The notes beneath the pieces are model-generated. The model saw only the letters and a list, made by a program, of their open reading frames with translations, was not told the DNA's origin and ran no database searches. This document shows positions 14,528 through 14,912 of a DNA stretch of 14,912 bases, piece after piece. The first letter of the stretch is position 1; every line of letters begins with the position of its first letter. The DNA lies in NCBI GenBank assembly GCA_964526035.1, contig CAZGKE010000082.1, positions 1 to 14,912 on the forward strand, read 5' to 3'. This DNA comes from DAOMOD01 sp964526035 (GTDB lineage Bacteria; Pseudomonadota; Gammaproteobacteria; Xanthomonadales; BPKI01). Made by a program: the position numbers and the translations under genes.

Positions 14528-14912
14528 CAGAGCTGCAGCAGTTCTTCTTCCTTGGTCTTGACCACATCGTCGACTTCCTTGACGAACTGGTCGGTCAGTT
14601 TCTGCACATCGTCCTCGGCCTTGCGCTCCTCGTCCTCGGTGATCGCCTTGTCCTTGAGGAGGTCCTTGATGTGATGGATGGCGTCGCGGCGGATGTTGCG
14701 GATCGCCACCTTGGCGTTTTCGCCCTCGTGATGCACCACCTTGGTGAGGTCGCGGCGACGCTCCTCGGTGAGGGCCGGCATGACGATGCGGATCACCGTG
14801 CCTGCCGTGTTCGGATTGAGGCCGAGGTCGGAGGTCATGATCGCTTTCTCGATCGGCCCGACCAGGTTCTTTTCCCAGGGCGTGATGGTGATCGTGCGCG
14901 CGTCGGTCACGC
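14527..14912 (-). CDS. frr: Ribosome recycling factor, 5' partial
   Basis: RRF works with EF-G to split the post-termination ribosome. Only the C-terminal two thirds is in the window. The visible frame (about 128 residues) aligns with E. coli residues ~59-185: TITPWEKNLVGPIEKAIM, SDLGLNPN, PALTEERRRDLTKVV, IRNIRRDAI, LLKDKAITEDEERKAEDDVQKLTD. The missing part is the first ~58 residues, including the start. The GTG at 14908-14910 is an internal codon, not the start. The stop overlaps the uppS ATG (TGATG). Upstream, outside the window, pyrH is expected from conserved gene order. Confidence 0.95.
   Translation of the reverse strand, partial: VTDARTITITPWEKNLVGPIEKAIMTSDLGLNPNTAGTVIRIVMPALTEERRRDLTKVVHHEGENAKVAIRNIRRDAIHHIKDLLKDKAITEDEERKAEDDVQKLTDQFVKEVDDVVKTKEEELLQL

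Noticed and set aside
1..14912. tRNA, rRNA, CRISPR, insertion sequence or prophage elements
   Set aside because: No spaced direct repeats, transposase or integrase motifs, terminal inverted repeats or tRNA-like folds were seen; almost all of the window is covered by core genes.

Overview
The window is a high-GC gammaproteobacterial chromosome segment, most like the Xanthomonadales/Lysobacterales; the order is inferred from gene order, GC content and protein features, not from a marker gene. Almost all of it (3326-14912) is one minus-strand run of essential envelope genes. In transcription order these are frr (5' end outside the window), uppS, cdsA, dxr, rseP, bamA, skp/ompH, lpxD, fabZ, lpxA, lpxB and rnhB. 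Every protein has near-normal length and intact active-site motifs.

The genes form a coherent envelope programme. Dxr and UppS lead to the undecaprenyl carrier for peptidoglycan and O-antigen. CdsA makes CDP-diacylglycerol for phospholipids. RseP is the site-2 protease of the envelope stress response. BamA and Skp insert and chaperone outer-membrane proteins. LpxD, FabZ, LpxA and LpxB supply early lipid A steps. Seven of the eleven junctions are stop/start overlaps, so translational coupling is likely. Four junctions have real spacers: dxr-rseP, rseP-bamA, bamA-skp and lpxA-lpxB.

At 1-3039 a plus-strand gene converges on the operon. It encodes the C-terminal 1012 residues of a multi-PAS, GGDEF and EAL cyclic-di-GMP protein, with its N-terminus outside the window. 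Its last PAS domain is a full-signature LOV blue-light domain with the photoactive Cys and all flavin contacts at phototropin spacing. The GGDEF domain is degenerate at a metal ligand and at the I-site, while the EAL domain is intact. I read it as a candidate light-regulated c-di-GMP phosphodiesterase.

Between the two blocks (3040-3325) lies a 286-base convergent intergenic region with no gene or convincing terminator. The dnaE gene that often follows rnhB is absent here. Further points of interest are a Met in the LpxA acyl-chain ruler position, simple tandem repeats immediately upstream of and inside the 5' end of lpxB, and a possible leaderless promoter at rseP. I found no RNA genes, insertion sequences, CRISPR arrays or wholly novel system.
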